Assembly (NCBI GenBank): GCA_024349245.1
Contig: JALDNG010000080.1
Span: 1,556,001 to 1,620,000, forward strand
Direction: 5' to 3'
Length of the DNA stretch: 64,000 nucleotides
From: Neodontobutis hainanensis
Lineage: Eukaryota > Chordata > Actinopteri > Gobiiformes > Odontobutidae
This document shows positions 1 to 11,897 of this stretch, one piece after another. Position 1 is the stretch's first letter. Each line of letters opens with the position of its first letter. The translations under genes were made by a program, and so were the position numbers. A model generated the notes under the pieces. The model was not told the DNA's origin. It saw only the letters and a program-made list of their open reading frames with translations, and searched no databases.

Positions 1-777
1 ATGTGCGGATGTTTGTATGAGGTTGAAGGTTCTGACTAGGACTGCACAATATAAGGAAAACATTGAAAATTGTTTTCTTAATATGAAAATTATAATAAAT
101 ATATAACTTTATAACTTTAATATGGCCTTTACGTCAGATTCTTTCCTGACGTTTTACTCCATTTTCCCAGGATTGGGTGAAGAAGTTATGCAACAAACAA
201 ATTATAAAAAAGTACCACATACAACCCTACTTTTAAAAAGAATCCAGATATTTTACATACACCCTTTCTAAAAAATGGCTCCCAAACCAGTTAATAATGT
301 CTCAAGGGCTTGTTTTACTTCTGTTTCCTTCCGTCTGTCACCTGTCTGTAGACACACATTTAGACGTACTGTTATTGTTTGATTGTTTTTGAACTGTTCC
401 ATTTGGTGCTTCCTGAAAACCAACATATTTAACGTTCCATATTTAGAAAAAAATTCCATTTTTCTGTTGTCAGCTACCAAATGTACCAAAAGAGTTTAAG
501 ACAGCCAGTGGTTTTACATTATTTTTGTGTACTTAATGTAACATATTTTAATCTTTCTTTCTTTTAGCCTGCCATCTGAAAATAAAATGTTTCTTGGACG
601 TGTTACTCACTTTCCCTTTGGCAACATGGCATTAGATGGAGCTAGAGAGGAAACCATTGAGGAAAGAAAAAAAGTGCAAACACTGACTTTAGTCATGTGT
701 AAAAATGATGAGCTACACAATAGATTTGATTATCCGTAGACACTTTGGATTTTCCTGTAAAGCACATGACCAATCCA
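1..777. other. No gene recognised
   Basis: AT-rich sequence with only short chance reading frames. An AATAAA-like hexamer near 580 could be a poly(A) signal of a gene lying left of the window, but nothing coding supports it. Confidence 0.4.
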
Positions 778-1020
778 GCTTGTATAGCTCAGTGGGTAGA
801 GCGGCTGTCCTTCGACCAGCAGGTGCGTGGATCGATTCCCGCTCGAAACATCCCAAAACAACATAACATCCTGCGCTCCCCCACATCCTGTCTTTGTGTC
901 CTTGGGCAAGACACTTAACCTACATTGCCTCCAGTGAAGTTCTATAACACTGGTAAATAAATTAATGTATGTAAAGTGCACTACAGTAGGAGGAAAAGTG
1001 TTATATAAACATTATTATTA
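778..1020 (+). repeat. tRNA-derived SINE
   Basis: A tRNA-like head (TAGCTCAGTGGGTAGAGC, then GGATCGATTCCCGC as box B) is followed by the body text TGTCCTTGGGCAAGACACTT shared with other copies in this window, and a tail ending in an ATT-rich tract. It is not a functional tRNA because the acceptor stem does not close. A 158-codon open frame at 965-1441 begins in its tail and looks like chance. Confidence 0.75.
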
Positions 1021-1554
1021 TGCACTCCCAAGTATTTATGGTTGGACACTATTTCAATGCCCCCCACAGTTGCTTACAGCTAGAATAATGTGTGTATTAG
1101 GCCTAAAGTCAGTGACCATCTTGTTAGTTTTGGAGGTGTTAGAATATGACATTTTCTTGGCTTCATCTATAAAAGTTTACATATGCAGAGTTCTGAGAAA
1201 TCTGAAAACTGTGAAGAGGACATACTGTGACATACTGTGGTCTACATGTCAGGTACTCAGTGATCTATGTGATAAAGGAGGACTCCTAAGAGTAGGCGGT
1301 CTGATGGTTTTTGAATGCCCTTCAAAAATCATAGAACATAACCTTAACACAAGCACCTGGTTCATACAGGTGAGAGTAGACCCTATGGAACAGATATATA
1401 TCATCCTTAACGCCTATATATATGTTGTAGGCCAACTATAGGGGATCTAGAGCATGAACTATACTGGATTTTTTTTTTCACAGAATAGGGACCCTACCTC
1501 ATTAAAGACTCAGGTTAAAGAGCAAAGTCCCACAGAGTTGACCAGCACATTCTT

Positions 1555-1955
1555 TTAGAAGTTGTTGACAGATACAGTCTGGACCTGCAGCTTTTCCAGG
1601 AGCAGAGTAATCAGTTTCATCACAACAGCTGCTTCAGACACTGACAGAGTGGACTGGTCAGACATCTCTGGAGCAGGAGTGTTCATGGAGGAACGTGGAG
1701 ACAGCGATGTGGTCAGAGGAGGAGTTGATGGAAGAGTTCTAGGAGTGGAGGATTGAGGATGGAGTTTCAGATGAGGATGGAGGCGAAGAGGTTAATGGAG
1801 GCAAATGTGTCAAAGCTGCAGTGCTGAAGGGAGAGTAGGAGGTAGGCTGCTGTGTCGAACCTTCTCTTCTAGTTCTTTCTCTTGTAACTGTGATGTTGGA
1901 GACTCTCTTCCACACTTTTCTGATGTTGTTGTCCAGCAGCTTGTATTAAATGCTT
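1555..1955 (-). pseudogene. Degenerate coding-like fragment of unknown family
   Basis: Read on the minus strand, a frame from about 1955 encodes a basic, Ser/Thr/Pro-rich stretch (KLLDNNIRKVWKRVSN near the start). It meets a stop near 1755. A second frame overlaps there and continues through SDQSTLSVSEAAVVMKL to a stop at 1555-1557. The two halves have the same composition, which fits one exon broken by a single frameshift. I do not recognise the family, and there is no clear splice site or start. It could also be two unrelated open stretches. Confidence 0.3.
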
Positions 1956-1969
1956 CTTGAGAAGTTTAA

Positions 1970-3300
1970 AGCAAGAAGAATTATTTTGCTTCTCCTGTAA
2001 AAAGTCACTTACGCTCTTTTAGTTTTGAGCCCTTGTTATATTCCTAATTAGTCGTAGACTTTGTAAAGTGTCACTTTGCATGTATTCAGTTAATGTGTCT
2101 CACGTTCTCATAGTTTATTTTGTATTGAGGCCCACACTTCTCCCTCTGTGTGTAGTATCAGAGGGAGATTAAGTATTTTTCCTCAACACAAGCTTTTTGA
2201 GAAAGAAAAACAAGTGTTGCGCAAAGTTCTCAGTGTAGTCCTCGAGCCCCACTGTTTCTGCACAAAGGACCAGTGTTACATAAGATCAGGGAAGACCGGG
2301 CCGTGCAGTGAAGGGCGCCGACCACTCGTCTGACCTCACGGGGCTTTACACACAGGCCAGTGTGTCTTACAGGACAACTGCGTGAGGCCCTTTTGTTTTT
2401 CAGCACTATTTTTGGCTTTCTGGGTTTCTGTGAAGAGGACTGGTCTGTTCTAGTCTAAGAAATAATTTTACCACACTGTACTTTGTATTGAAAACATGAT
2501 TTACCCCAAACAAATGCATTCTACGTATTTTCTGTTGTGTTGGAGAAAATGGATATGGGTTGTCCTAAAGTGTCACTATTTCGGTCAAAGTCCCAACACT
2601 AGCCCTCACCCCCAACCACAGCATAGCGACCTTTCGAGCTTTCTTTAATTTAAAAAGTTTTATACCTGTCTGCGGTAAAGCTGTATGTAAGATATATGTA
2701 GATATGTACCTGTATATGTAGATCTTTAGAAGATATGGAGTTTTTTTTTATGACCAGGAAATGGCAGAAGCAAAAATCTATACTTGGAATTATTCTGGGG
2801 TATTATTACAAAACATATTACTGGATGAAGACATACAGACTTTAAGTTTAATTGATTTATTTTCCAGTTTGACTATGATTAAAAAAAAAAAGACTAAATA
2901 TTTCTAGCTAACATGAATGATCTGAATCTATAAATCAAGGAAAATAAAAAAAACTTGCAAACCTAGTAATACCTAATCTACAGTACCGGACAAAGACAGG
3001 AGAAAAGTGAGGCGCTCCTAGCTCAGTTGGTGGAGCACTTATAGAAAAACATGGGAGAATTTTGGACAGGTCATTTGCCCAATGTCATTCCCCTCTCTTT
3101 GTACTTGTTTTCTGTCAACCTGCTGTCAATTTTCAACAAAGGCAAAAAACACCACAAAAAAATCATTAAAAGTTCAAATTAAAAGGTGGCACTCCATTTT
3201 GTATAACAATAAGATCAATAATACCAAAAATTACAACAAAGGTAAAATGTAGTCAGCTAACAAAGTCTCAACTAAGTGGCACACTGCTGAAACATGTTGG
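1970..3300. other. No gene recognised; one tRNA-like fragment
   Basis: AT-rich DNA without a convincing exon. Near 3013-3045 the text CTCCTAGCTCAGTTGGTGGAGCA matches a tRNA or SINE A-box head in part only. No T-arm follows, so it is a SINE fragment and not a tRNA gene. Confidence 0.4.
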
Positions 3301-3315
3301 AGAGCACTGTTGCTT

Positions 3316-3660
3316 TAGCCTGGTTCTACCAGACTCTCGTACATTTCATTTGTACAGAGAGTCTGGCCTCGCTCCATTGACAAGCGTTTACTTCCTTGTA
3401 TGCGGGAACTCTGTTGAAGTTTAAAACTATTGGATCTGCCCAGAGTCACTCAGGATCTGCCATAGCCAATAGCTAACGTGTGGTCGTGACGTATGTCATG
3501 CGCCGAAACCGACCGGAAACAACAAGTCACTCCCTCTGTTCGCTGATTGGTCCTACAAAAAATTGATTTCTGGAAACCTAAGAATATACAGCGATCCCAG
3601 ACTAAGTACTAAAGCGAAATGAAATTGAGCGGAAGTACGTAGGAGGGCGGAGCCAGGCTA
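3316..3660. mobile_element. Short non-autonomous DNA transposon (MITE)
   Basis: The 345-bp element starts TAGCCTGG and ends with the reverse complement CCAGGCTA. It is flanked on both sides by the same nine bases, CTGTTGCTT (3307-3315 and 3661-3669), which read as a target-site duplication. It has no coding capacity. A 9-bp duplication with these ends argues against Tc1 (TA) and Harbinger (3 bp) and leaves hAT-, Merlin- or MULE-type movement open. Confidence 0.65.
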
Positions 3661-3669
3661 CTGTTGCTT

Positions 3670-4577
3670 AGGACCAGGACCAGAACAGAATCCACCTAAA
3701 TATGACAAACACAAAATATATTTGTACATTTATGATGTAACAAAGCCACTGTAACAACATTTGCATGACTTAGGAAAGTTAACCTAAAAATAGCTGTTCC
3801 ATTAAGAAATTATTGCTACTTATTGTTTTAGATTTTTTTTTATCAGCCTAAATTCTTGTGAACATTACAAGTTTTAAACTTGTATTTGTTATTTCTGGCC
3901 TTTGTGCCTCAGTGATCTGAGCTTAGATGGCTTAAATTTGAGTTATTAAAACCATCATTTCTGGATATTTTTTTACTATAATCAGATGAAACATAGTATA
4001 CTGTTTATCACAGACTACTTTGAGTCAAAATTACAGACAGACAGACATTTGCTGCAGCTGTCTGTGAGAACTGCCAACACAGGTGTTGTTCCCCTGGGAC
4101 AGATACTCTACTGGAAAAAGGTGATGATGACATGATGGCGCATGTGTGCATGTGTTCATCGGACAAATGATGTTGTACCCATAGCTTGTACATAAATGGA
4201 TGTCGTGTGCCCATTGCTCCCCCACTCACGATATTAAGCTTATCACAGGGCAAAAAAAATAGTCAAAAATGTACCCCCCCAGAGTGTTCATGTAGTAAAA
4301 ACTTAGCTCTAGAGACTAGAACCATCTTTTGTACCAGGCTGTAAACATGATTTTTACACTTGTAAAGTTGCCATTGGGGTTCTCCTTATGTTTCTGCTTT
4401 TGGAGCCTGCCCCCTGGTGGACGGAGGTAGATCGTTGTATGGTGAGGCCCATATAAGGGGTTTGATGAAAGTGGCTTGAATTTACCTGAGCTGTTTTTTA
4501 CACCTTTAATGTTCCATTCATTTCTAATGACTGGTCATTTTTGACCGAGAACACTAAGAGTGTACAAAAGCATAACG

Positions 4578-4580
<3 letters not shown>
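3670..4580. other. No gene recognised
   Basis: AT-rich intergenic DNA. Open frames on the minus strand at 4008-4253 overlap each other and show no family signature. Confidence 0.4.

Positions 4581-4610
<30 letters not shown>
4581..4610. repeat. (AT)15 microsatellite
   Basis: Thirty bases of uninterrupted AT dinucleotide. Confidence 0.95.
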
Positions 4611-4613
<3 letters not shown>

Positions 4614-4870
4614 ATTTGAGTGTGTGAAATTTTTTTTAATTGGTAAAATTTGACCGGAACACAACACAAGGGTCAACTAACATTTACTTAGCTGTCTCAG
4701 GACTGCTTTTATGATCACATCATGCTTTTTGCAAAAAACACTGAAGTAACTTGCCAAGCTCTTTTAGTTACAGGGACTTTCAATTACGCCTACTCTTAGA
4801 GGCAGATGCATACTGGTGCCATTTTAGACACAGTTTATTGAACATATTTAACACATCTTTTCCATTTCAC

Positions 4871-4938
4871 AAAAGTAAAATCTTGAAAGGCAAGTGAAAG
4901 GTGTAGACCTTTCACTTGCCTTTCAAGATTTAACTTTT
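4871..4938. repeat. Near-perfect long hairpin (inverted repeat)
   Basis: Arms 4878-4902 and 4907-4931 are perfectly complementary over 25 bp around the 4-nt loop GTAG. After one mismatch the pairing continues outward for six more base pairs. The arm contains CTTGAAAGGCAAGTGAAAGG. No element ends or coding sequence are seen around it. Confidence 0.9.
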
Positions 4939-4939
4939 T

Positions 4940-5715
4940 TTTTTTACTCTGCAAAGACAAAGCCCCTTAATCAGTTTTCTGAAACGTCTGCTTTTTGGCT
5001 GCAGTTGTAAAAAACTAATGAACAAGCATTTCAGTAATTGAGTTTAGTTCATAGTTTTCTGCTCTTGACAGAAGTTGAGTGGAAATGTTTGGTTAAAATT
5101 ATTTATTTAAACCTGTGTTTATTTCTCAAGTCTCATTCAGTCTTAACAATCATTTAGAATGGTTCTAAATAAACATCTAACTGATATATCTTTTGGTTCC
5201 ATCATATTCACATGATGTAAACAAAGTTAAACCCCAAGAATAAAGTACATAATGCAGACAGAAAGCCTTAAAGAAAGTAGCACCACCTTCAGGTAAACAT
5301 TGGGATTACATTATTGTCTAGTGTCAGTAGTGGGTTTGTCATTATCAGAGCAGAAGTGCGTAGTCTTGCTGTAATGTGACGTCAGATTAGGCCTGTTGTT
5401 CTATTAGATATTTTTGGAGCTTATTAGTCCAGAAGTACAGTGTAGTTTTCAGCACACTCTCAGTTTGGAGAAGCAGACAGAAGCAATGCTACAGACTAAA
5501 CCATGTATTGTTTTAAATGTGGCCAGTGAAAATTAAATTTTAAAAACAACACATTTAAAAAACGCTTCAAATTCTACTTAAATATGTGAGCCATAGAGGA
5601 TATTTCCAAAATATCTGCTGCTGAGAAGTGGCCTATGTTTTGGTTCAGACACAGGCTGTATTGCGAAGCTTGTTCTGGAGAAATGTTCTGAGGTTGTTTT
5701 TATGGAATCAGTTCC
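4940..5715. other. No gene recognised
   Basis: AT-rich DNA with no supported exon or repeat end. Confidence 0.4.
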
Positions 5716-5719
5716 AGGT

Positions 5720-5900
5720 CATGTTAAGATGATCTTTTATCCACACTCCATTGGCTTCCAGCAATTTTTTTTTATTGATTTAAAAATTATAGTATTGACT
5801 TTTGGAGCTTTGCATGGGCCAATACCCTACACCCCCACTCACTGTTAGCTCTCTGGGAAATCTCTGTGACAGTTTTCTTGACATGTAGACCCTGTTGTAC
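5720..5900 (+). mobile_element. Decayed L2-type LINE fragment
   Basis: Forward translation gives the order of the L2 reverse-transcriptase C-terminal region (a degraded LHWLP-like motif, then LKIIVLTFGALHG and a PIPYTP stretch) with frame breaks. The same motif order is clearer at 29.6-30.3 kb and 58.4-59.1 kb. Confidence 0.5.
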
Positions 5901-5949
5901 CTTTGAGGTACCTGAATACATGCTTTTATATCAATTTTGCACTTTCTGT

Positions 5950-6545
5950 TTTAACTTCTCTGTGCATCTCTAAGTTTGCTTCATATATATTTCCTGTAAC
6001 ATTTTGACTTGTACTTTCATTTTTCAAAGGCTATTCCTAAAAAATGCTTTTCTTCTGAATCTTTGAGTAGGCATGCTTTTTACCAGTCATTGCATGTTCA
6101 CTGCTCACAGCTGTAATAAGATCGTCTGCCCATATTATGAGGATTAGTTTTTCACCACATTTTCCCTTGTATACGCACAATTATCTGCAGCATTCTGTAC
6201 AAAGTTATTCTCACTTAGAAACCGTGTTTCAGTTTTTGCCTGATTGCTTGAGACAGTACAAAGGTTTGTTTAGTCTATGTACCAGTATTTCAACTGTTTT
6301 TGAACTTTGGTCATAACCTTGGGGTTGCTCTATGTAAATCAGTGGGTACGTGCAGGTACACTGTCTTTACGTCAATTTGATGCAAGAACAGGTCTTCTTG
6401 TGCTGACTGCTGCATCAGGACTTTGACACTAGTCAGCTCTGGGGGAGAATGTCTCTTCAAAGTCAGTTCCTGCTTTCTGGTTGTGTCCTTTGCCTATAAA
6501 CCAGGCCTTGTATTTTTTAGATCCATTTATGTCTGTTTTAAGGAT
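5950..6545 (-). mobile_element. Ty1/copia-type LTR retrotransposon pol remnant
   Basis: Minus-strand translation shows copia reverse-transcriptase landmarks in the correct order: a KYKAWFIGKG segment, FEETFSP, QIDVKTVYLHVP, IYIEQPQGYD, LNKPLYCLKQSGKN, a LILIIWADDLI segment (the xxDD catalytic motif), and KHFLGIAFEK. Frame breaks and the lack of LTRs, protease and integrase show a dead, truncated copy. Its upstream end coincides with the start of the 28-bp minisatellite. Confidence 0.75.
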
Positions 6546-8562
6546 TCTAGAATGTCATAATGTCATAATGGATTTCTTAAATGTCATGATGTCATGAAAA
6601 TGGAATTCTAGAATATCTTGACGTCGAAATAGAATTCTAGAATATTATGATGTCATAAAGGATTCTAGAATGTCATGATGTCATAAAGAATTCTAGAATG
6701 TCATGATGTCATAAAGGATTCTAGAATGTCATGATGTCATAAAGGATTCTAGAATGTCATGATTACATAAAGGATTCTAGAATGTCTTGATGTCATAAGG
6801 GATTCTAGAATGTCATGATGTCATAAAGGATTCTAGAATGTCATGATGTCATAAGGGATTCTAGAATGTCATGATGTCATAAGGGATTCTAGAATGTCTT
6901 GAGGTCATAAAAGATTCTAGAATGTCATGATGTCATAAGGGATTCTAGAATGTCATGATGTCATAAAGGATTCTAGAATGTCATGATGTCATAATAGAAT
7001 CCCATAATGTCACAGTGTCGTAATGGGATTCTAGAATGTCATGATTACATAAAGGATTCTAGAATGTCTTGATGTCATAAGGGATTCTAGAATGTCATGA
7101 TGTCATAAGGGATTCTAGAATGTCATGATGTCATAAGGGATTCTAGAATGTCTTGATGTCATAAAGGATTCTAGAATGTCATGATGTCATAAAGGATTCT
7201 AGAATGTCATGATGTCATAAAGGATTCTAGAATGTCATGATGTCATAAAGGATTCTAGAATGTCATGATGTCATAAAGGATTCTAGAATGTCATGATGTC
7301 ATAAGGGATTCTAGAATGTCATGATGTCATAAGGGATTCTAGAATGTCATGATGTCATAAAGGATTCTAGAATGTCATGATGTCATAAGGGATTCTAGAA
7401 TGTCATGATGTCATAAAGGATTCTAGAATGTCATGATGTCATAAGGGATTCTAGAATGTCTTGATGTCATAAAGGATTCTAGAATGTCATGATGTCATAA
7501 AGGATTCTAGAATGTCATGATGTTATAAAGGATTCTAGAATGTCATGATGACATAAAGGATTCTAGAATGTCTTGATGTCATAAAAGATTCTAGAATGTC
7601 ATGATGTCATAATAGAATCCCATAATGCCACAGTGTCGTAATGGGATTCTAGAAAGTCATGATGTCATAAAGGATTCTAGAATGTCATGATTACATAAAG
7701 GATTCTAGAATGTCATGATGTCATAAGGGATTCTAGAATGTCATGATGTCATAAGGGATTCTAGAATGTCATGATGTCATAAGGGATTCTAGAATGTCTT
7801 GATGTCATAAAGGATTCTAGAATGTCTTGATGTCATAAAGGATTCTAGAATGTAATGATGTCATAAAGGATTCTAGAATGTCATGATGTCATAAAGGATT
7901 CTAGAATGTCATGATGTCATAAGGGATTCTAGAATGTCATGATGTCATAAAGGATTCTAGAATGTCATGATGTCATAAGGGATTCTAGAATGTCATGATG
8001 TCATAAGGGATTCTAGAATGTCATGATGTCATAAGGGATTCTAGAATGTCATGATGTCATAAAGGATTCTAGAATGTCATGATGTCATAAGGGATTCTAG
8101 AATGTCATGATGTCATAAGGGATTCTAGAATGTCATGATGTCATAAGGGATTCTAGAATGTCATGATTACATAAAGGATTCTAGAATGTCTTGATGTCAT
8201 AAGGGATTCTAGAATGTCATGATGTCATAAGGGATTCTAGAATGTCATGATGTCATAAGGGATTCTAGAATGTCATGATGTCATAAGGGATTCTAGAATG
8301 TCTTGATGTCATAAAGGATTCTAGAATGTCTTGATGTCATAAAGGATTCTAGAATGTAATGATGTCATAAAGGATTCTAGAATGTCATGATGTCATAAAG
8401 GATTCTAGAATGTCATGATGTCATAAGGGATTCTAGAATGTCATGATGTCATAAGGGATTCTAGAATGTCATGATGTCATAAGGGATTCTAGAATGTCAT
8501 GATGTCATAAGGGATTCTAGAATGTCATGATGTCATAAGGGATTCTAGAATGTCTTGATGAT
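6541..8562. repeat. 28-bp minisatellite, about 70 copies
   Basis: A 28-bp unit is repeated head to tail for about 2 kb. Its core is TTCTAGAATGTCATGATGTC followed by ATAAAGGA or ATAAGGGA. Variants include TCTTGATG for TCATGATG, GATTACAT for GATGTCAT, and a diverged unit with CACAGTGTCGTAATGGG (near 7010 and 7630). Blocks of variant units recur, for example the TGTAATGATG unit at about 7852 and 8356, so larger segments were duplicated as well as single units. Every unit carries the palindrome TTCTAGAA and most carry TGATGTCA. Confidence 0.97.
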
Positions 8563-11500
8563 GAAGCTTCATGCCTTATGAGCGACAGGCTTTAATCCTC
8601 AATTAGCCTTAATAGCTTTTAATAACAGTTAGCATTTTTGTTGAATCTGCAGCTATCTGTTCTTCACCAGCATGTTCTTTCAAAATAGTGTCTTTCAAGT
8701 TTAATATGTGTAAATGTCCCAGAAACCAACGATACATCGAAGAGTAGAAGACACACCAATCCAGATGCACGAGTCGCCATTTTCTCATCTCCAGGGCTCG
8801 TGCTTAGCTGTACTTTCTTTTGGTTATTAGCTTGCATAATACGTAGCGGTTATTTTTTTCTTCCGTATGCTTCGTGTAATAGCAAAGAAAAAAAGGTAAA
8901 GCAAATGTTTTTGCTTTACTTTCTTTTCTTTGCTGAGTTTTTCACTTCTGCTGTCTGGGTGTCTGGGCCCATAACCTGTTAAGGTTTAAGACATTTTATT
9001 TACGGGCAAAAATAAGAACAGGAACAGGAACAGGAAGAAGGAACATCTTTACAAAGTAAAAGCTTAACAGAAGCATGAAGCAGGAGCGCCACAGCCACCA
9101 TTACCCAACACTGTTGACCCCTTACTCCTCCTCCCGCATTCTCCGGTCATCAGGTCAAAACCTCCTGATGATTCACAAAGCATGTTTTAAAACCTGTTAA
9201 AAAAAATCTATTAAAGTTTTGTTTTTTTGTTTTATTTAAATGACTTTGTGATTTCTATATGTGAAAGATGCTATAGAAATAAAGTTTATGTACTTACTGA
9301 TTTACTTACATACTAAAGTGGGAGACACAGTCTCTACAGTTAAGGTTAGACTTAAGGCTATCCGTTTTGACAAGGCTCATGGTCAGAGCTTAGAGGAACT
9401 ATATAAGACTCTAGATGGGTTCAGCTGCTCTAGGCCTAGACATTGGACACTTATCAGTATTAGTTTACATCTCTGTTTAATTCATTGCTATTCATGAGTT
9501 GTCCCTCTGTCCCACTCTCTTCTGTTTGACATCCCAGTGATAGACCTTAGCTGTGCACCATCTGTGATCCTGCTTGTGTTGTAGAAATTATTTGTATAAC
9601 CTGTGTGAGAAAGAAATAAAAGGTTATGACTCAACCAATTGTTTTTGTCAGGTTTATTCTGCAGAAATCACTGAAGATGAGCTCCTCGAGGGGAGGATTC
9701 ACTGTAACTTACAGTATATCAGCAGTAGAAGACATTGGCAGTTAACAAAATAGACACTGTTCTGTCCTAAACAGATAGCAAAGTATACAAACAGGGGACA
9801 AAAAGGTTTGTGTGAAACACAGTCAAGGTTATTTATTCACATGAATAACAACCCAAATGGAAAAGTTTATTTTTCCATAACACCTGTTTTTCCAGACTAG
9901 GTCTGTGTGAACATTTACATAGTGTAGGGATTAAGTTAATTTTACGTATCCCATAGACTGCTCCTTTAAGACAACGCTCTTTCTGTTGGCCTTCTACCTG
10001 TCTGCACTGCCTAAATTTAAACCCCTGCTTTCACACAAGTTTTATTGTCTTTCCCTTCACCTGGAATTGTCTACTGATTTCTAAAAAGTATTTCTGCAAA
10101 TGACCACCTCATGTCATCTCAAAGCACACATGCTGGGACTAAGAGGGCCCTGATTCAAAAACAGTCCCTGAGATTACAGGACAGCCCACCTAATGCGATT
10201 GGGAGGTTGAGGCCCTACTGATCTAAGTGGATTTGTGTTCCGCTCCTCTTCCCAAAAGAATGTTGTAAGTGCTTTCTTTCAGCCTGATTTAGTTGTTTTC
10301 ACCTCCTATTCAGCAGCAGTGAGACAAATGTGAGCTATGTTCTTTTTGTCTCGGTTGAAACGTAGCCAAGAGGACATCATATAAATCAGGTTACCATTAG
10401 CAACCACAGGCCTGCCATGCCTCTGCACTGGTACACTCTGGCTTTTCCTTCTTTATCACCATCGCTTCATCCTTCTCTTTCCCGTTTCAGATCCAACCAC
10501 TCTTCACAAAACCTTCTTTTTTTCTTCTCCAACGTCTGTATCAAAGTAGCAGATTCCTTCAGGCGAGGGGTCACCGCTCCCGGGCAACAATGAGCCGTTT
10601 GTTGTTCTCACAGCCACTGGCCCCTGGGTACAGTAACAGGGATAAGAGTTATAGCACAAGAAAAACACTTCAAAGTTGAGGGAAAGTGCAAGAATGTGTG
10701 TTGACAAATAAATGTGCCATTAAAGTGGGACAGGAAATAAAGAGAAGTAAAAGTTAATGTTGGGAAGTTATGGAGAAAAATTAAAAAAGATAATCCACTT
10801 TCTATGCAGTAACTTCCCCCGAGGATTATGGCATTATTGCTTCCTGTCCCGTTGCTACAGGGCTATTGTTTATCGGCACACAGTGTGAATTCACACAGTG
10901 TAGCACCAAGACCGACCTCCAACATTACAAAGACTGCTATTGTCTGTACATTTACTGCAGGACATGGTTATGACTGGCTTGGTTAGCCAATGGTTGGAAC
11001 ATGTGTGAATTACTTACTTAAGACCACATGAAAGCAAATACTCAATATATTTCAGAAGAGGTCCAGCAACTCAGTGTTTTTCCAAATACAATGGAAATGT
11101 TGACATGTATCATGGTGATATCTTTAAATCCATCCTGTATGGAAACTTTTAGCCTTCAATAAAAGGAGAGATTTGAGCTTGAAACTTTTCCTGATGCCAT
11201 GTCTGTGATTTCCAAAGTATTTTTTTTTATTATAAATAGCCTAATGTTTTATTATTCTATTGTCAAAAGCTTTTTGTTGCACTGAAACTGTTAATAAGAT
11301 ACAATATAACAAAACTGTAATGTCCAGGTGAGAAACAGGTGGGAAATTGGCTTTGGCTCTTACCTCATGCTGCAGCCTCCTTTACAATCTACCATCCATA
11401 CAATGTATCTGTCATAATTCAGAAATAAAACACATCAGGCATTACCCAACACTTACAACAAAGGTAAGAATTGATAATTATCATTAAAAAAACAATAAAT

Positions 11501-11897
11501 ACCATACAAATTGTTTGTCAAAGGGCTGAATGCCATCAATAGGACACGCTGTAGCAGTGAGTAATATATAAATAGGATCATTAAGGATATTATTGGCCAG
11601 TTTTACAGTAGTCTGTTCAAATAATTTACCACGCTGTGTTCATAGTCCAGAACAGCTGTGTTTTAAGTTGTACAGAGAGGTTGCCAAACCAAGCTGTAAT
11701 CTCACAGTGAGTCAGGCTCCAAGACCGCCTGAGAAAATGAACATAAACTTTTCACTGACACTGAATCCACCGACGACACCGGAAGTGTAATCCTTGTTGT
11801 AATCTGCTGCATAGACACATATGTGTTCCATGTTTTATTTTTATATGATATGGCCTGTTTTATTGGCTGGCACAGACCAGTTATTACCCACTCCCTA
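8563..11897. other. No gene recognised; possible poly(A) site near 9611
   Basis: Mostly AT-rich DNA. At 9608-9618 GAAATAAAAGG followed by T- and GT-rich sequence could be the 3' end of a plus-strand transcript whose exons are not visible here. On the minus strand, 10624-10504 is an open stretch preceded by a pyrimidine-rich AG (GTACCCAG), a weak candidate terminal exon of unknown family. Confidence 0.3.

Noticed and set aside
965..1441. A 158-codon plus-strand open frame
   Set aside because: It starts in a SINE tail, has no recognisable domain or splice sites, and its composition matches AT-rich non-coding DNA.
3013..3045. A possible tRNA gene start
   Set aside because: Only the A-box side is tRNA-like. 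No anticodon arm, T arm or matching acceptor stem follows.
6541..8562. A CRISPR array
   Set aside because: The units are head-to-tail without unique spacers, in a vertebrate genome. It is a minisatellite.
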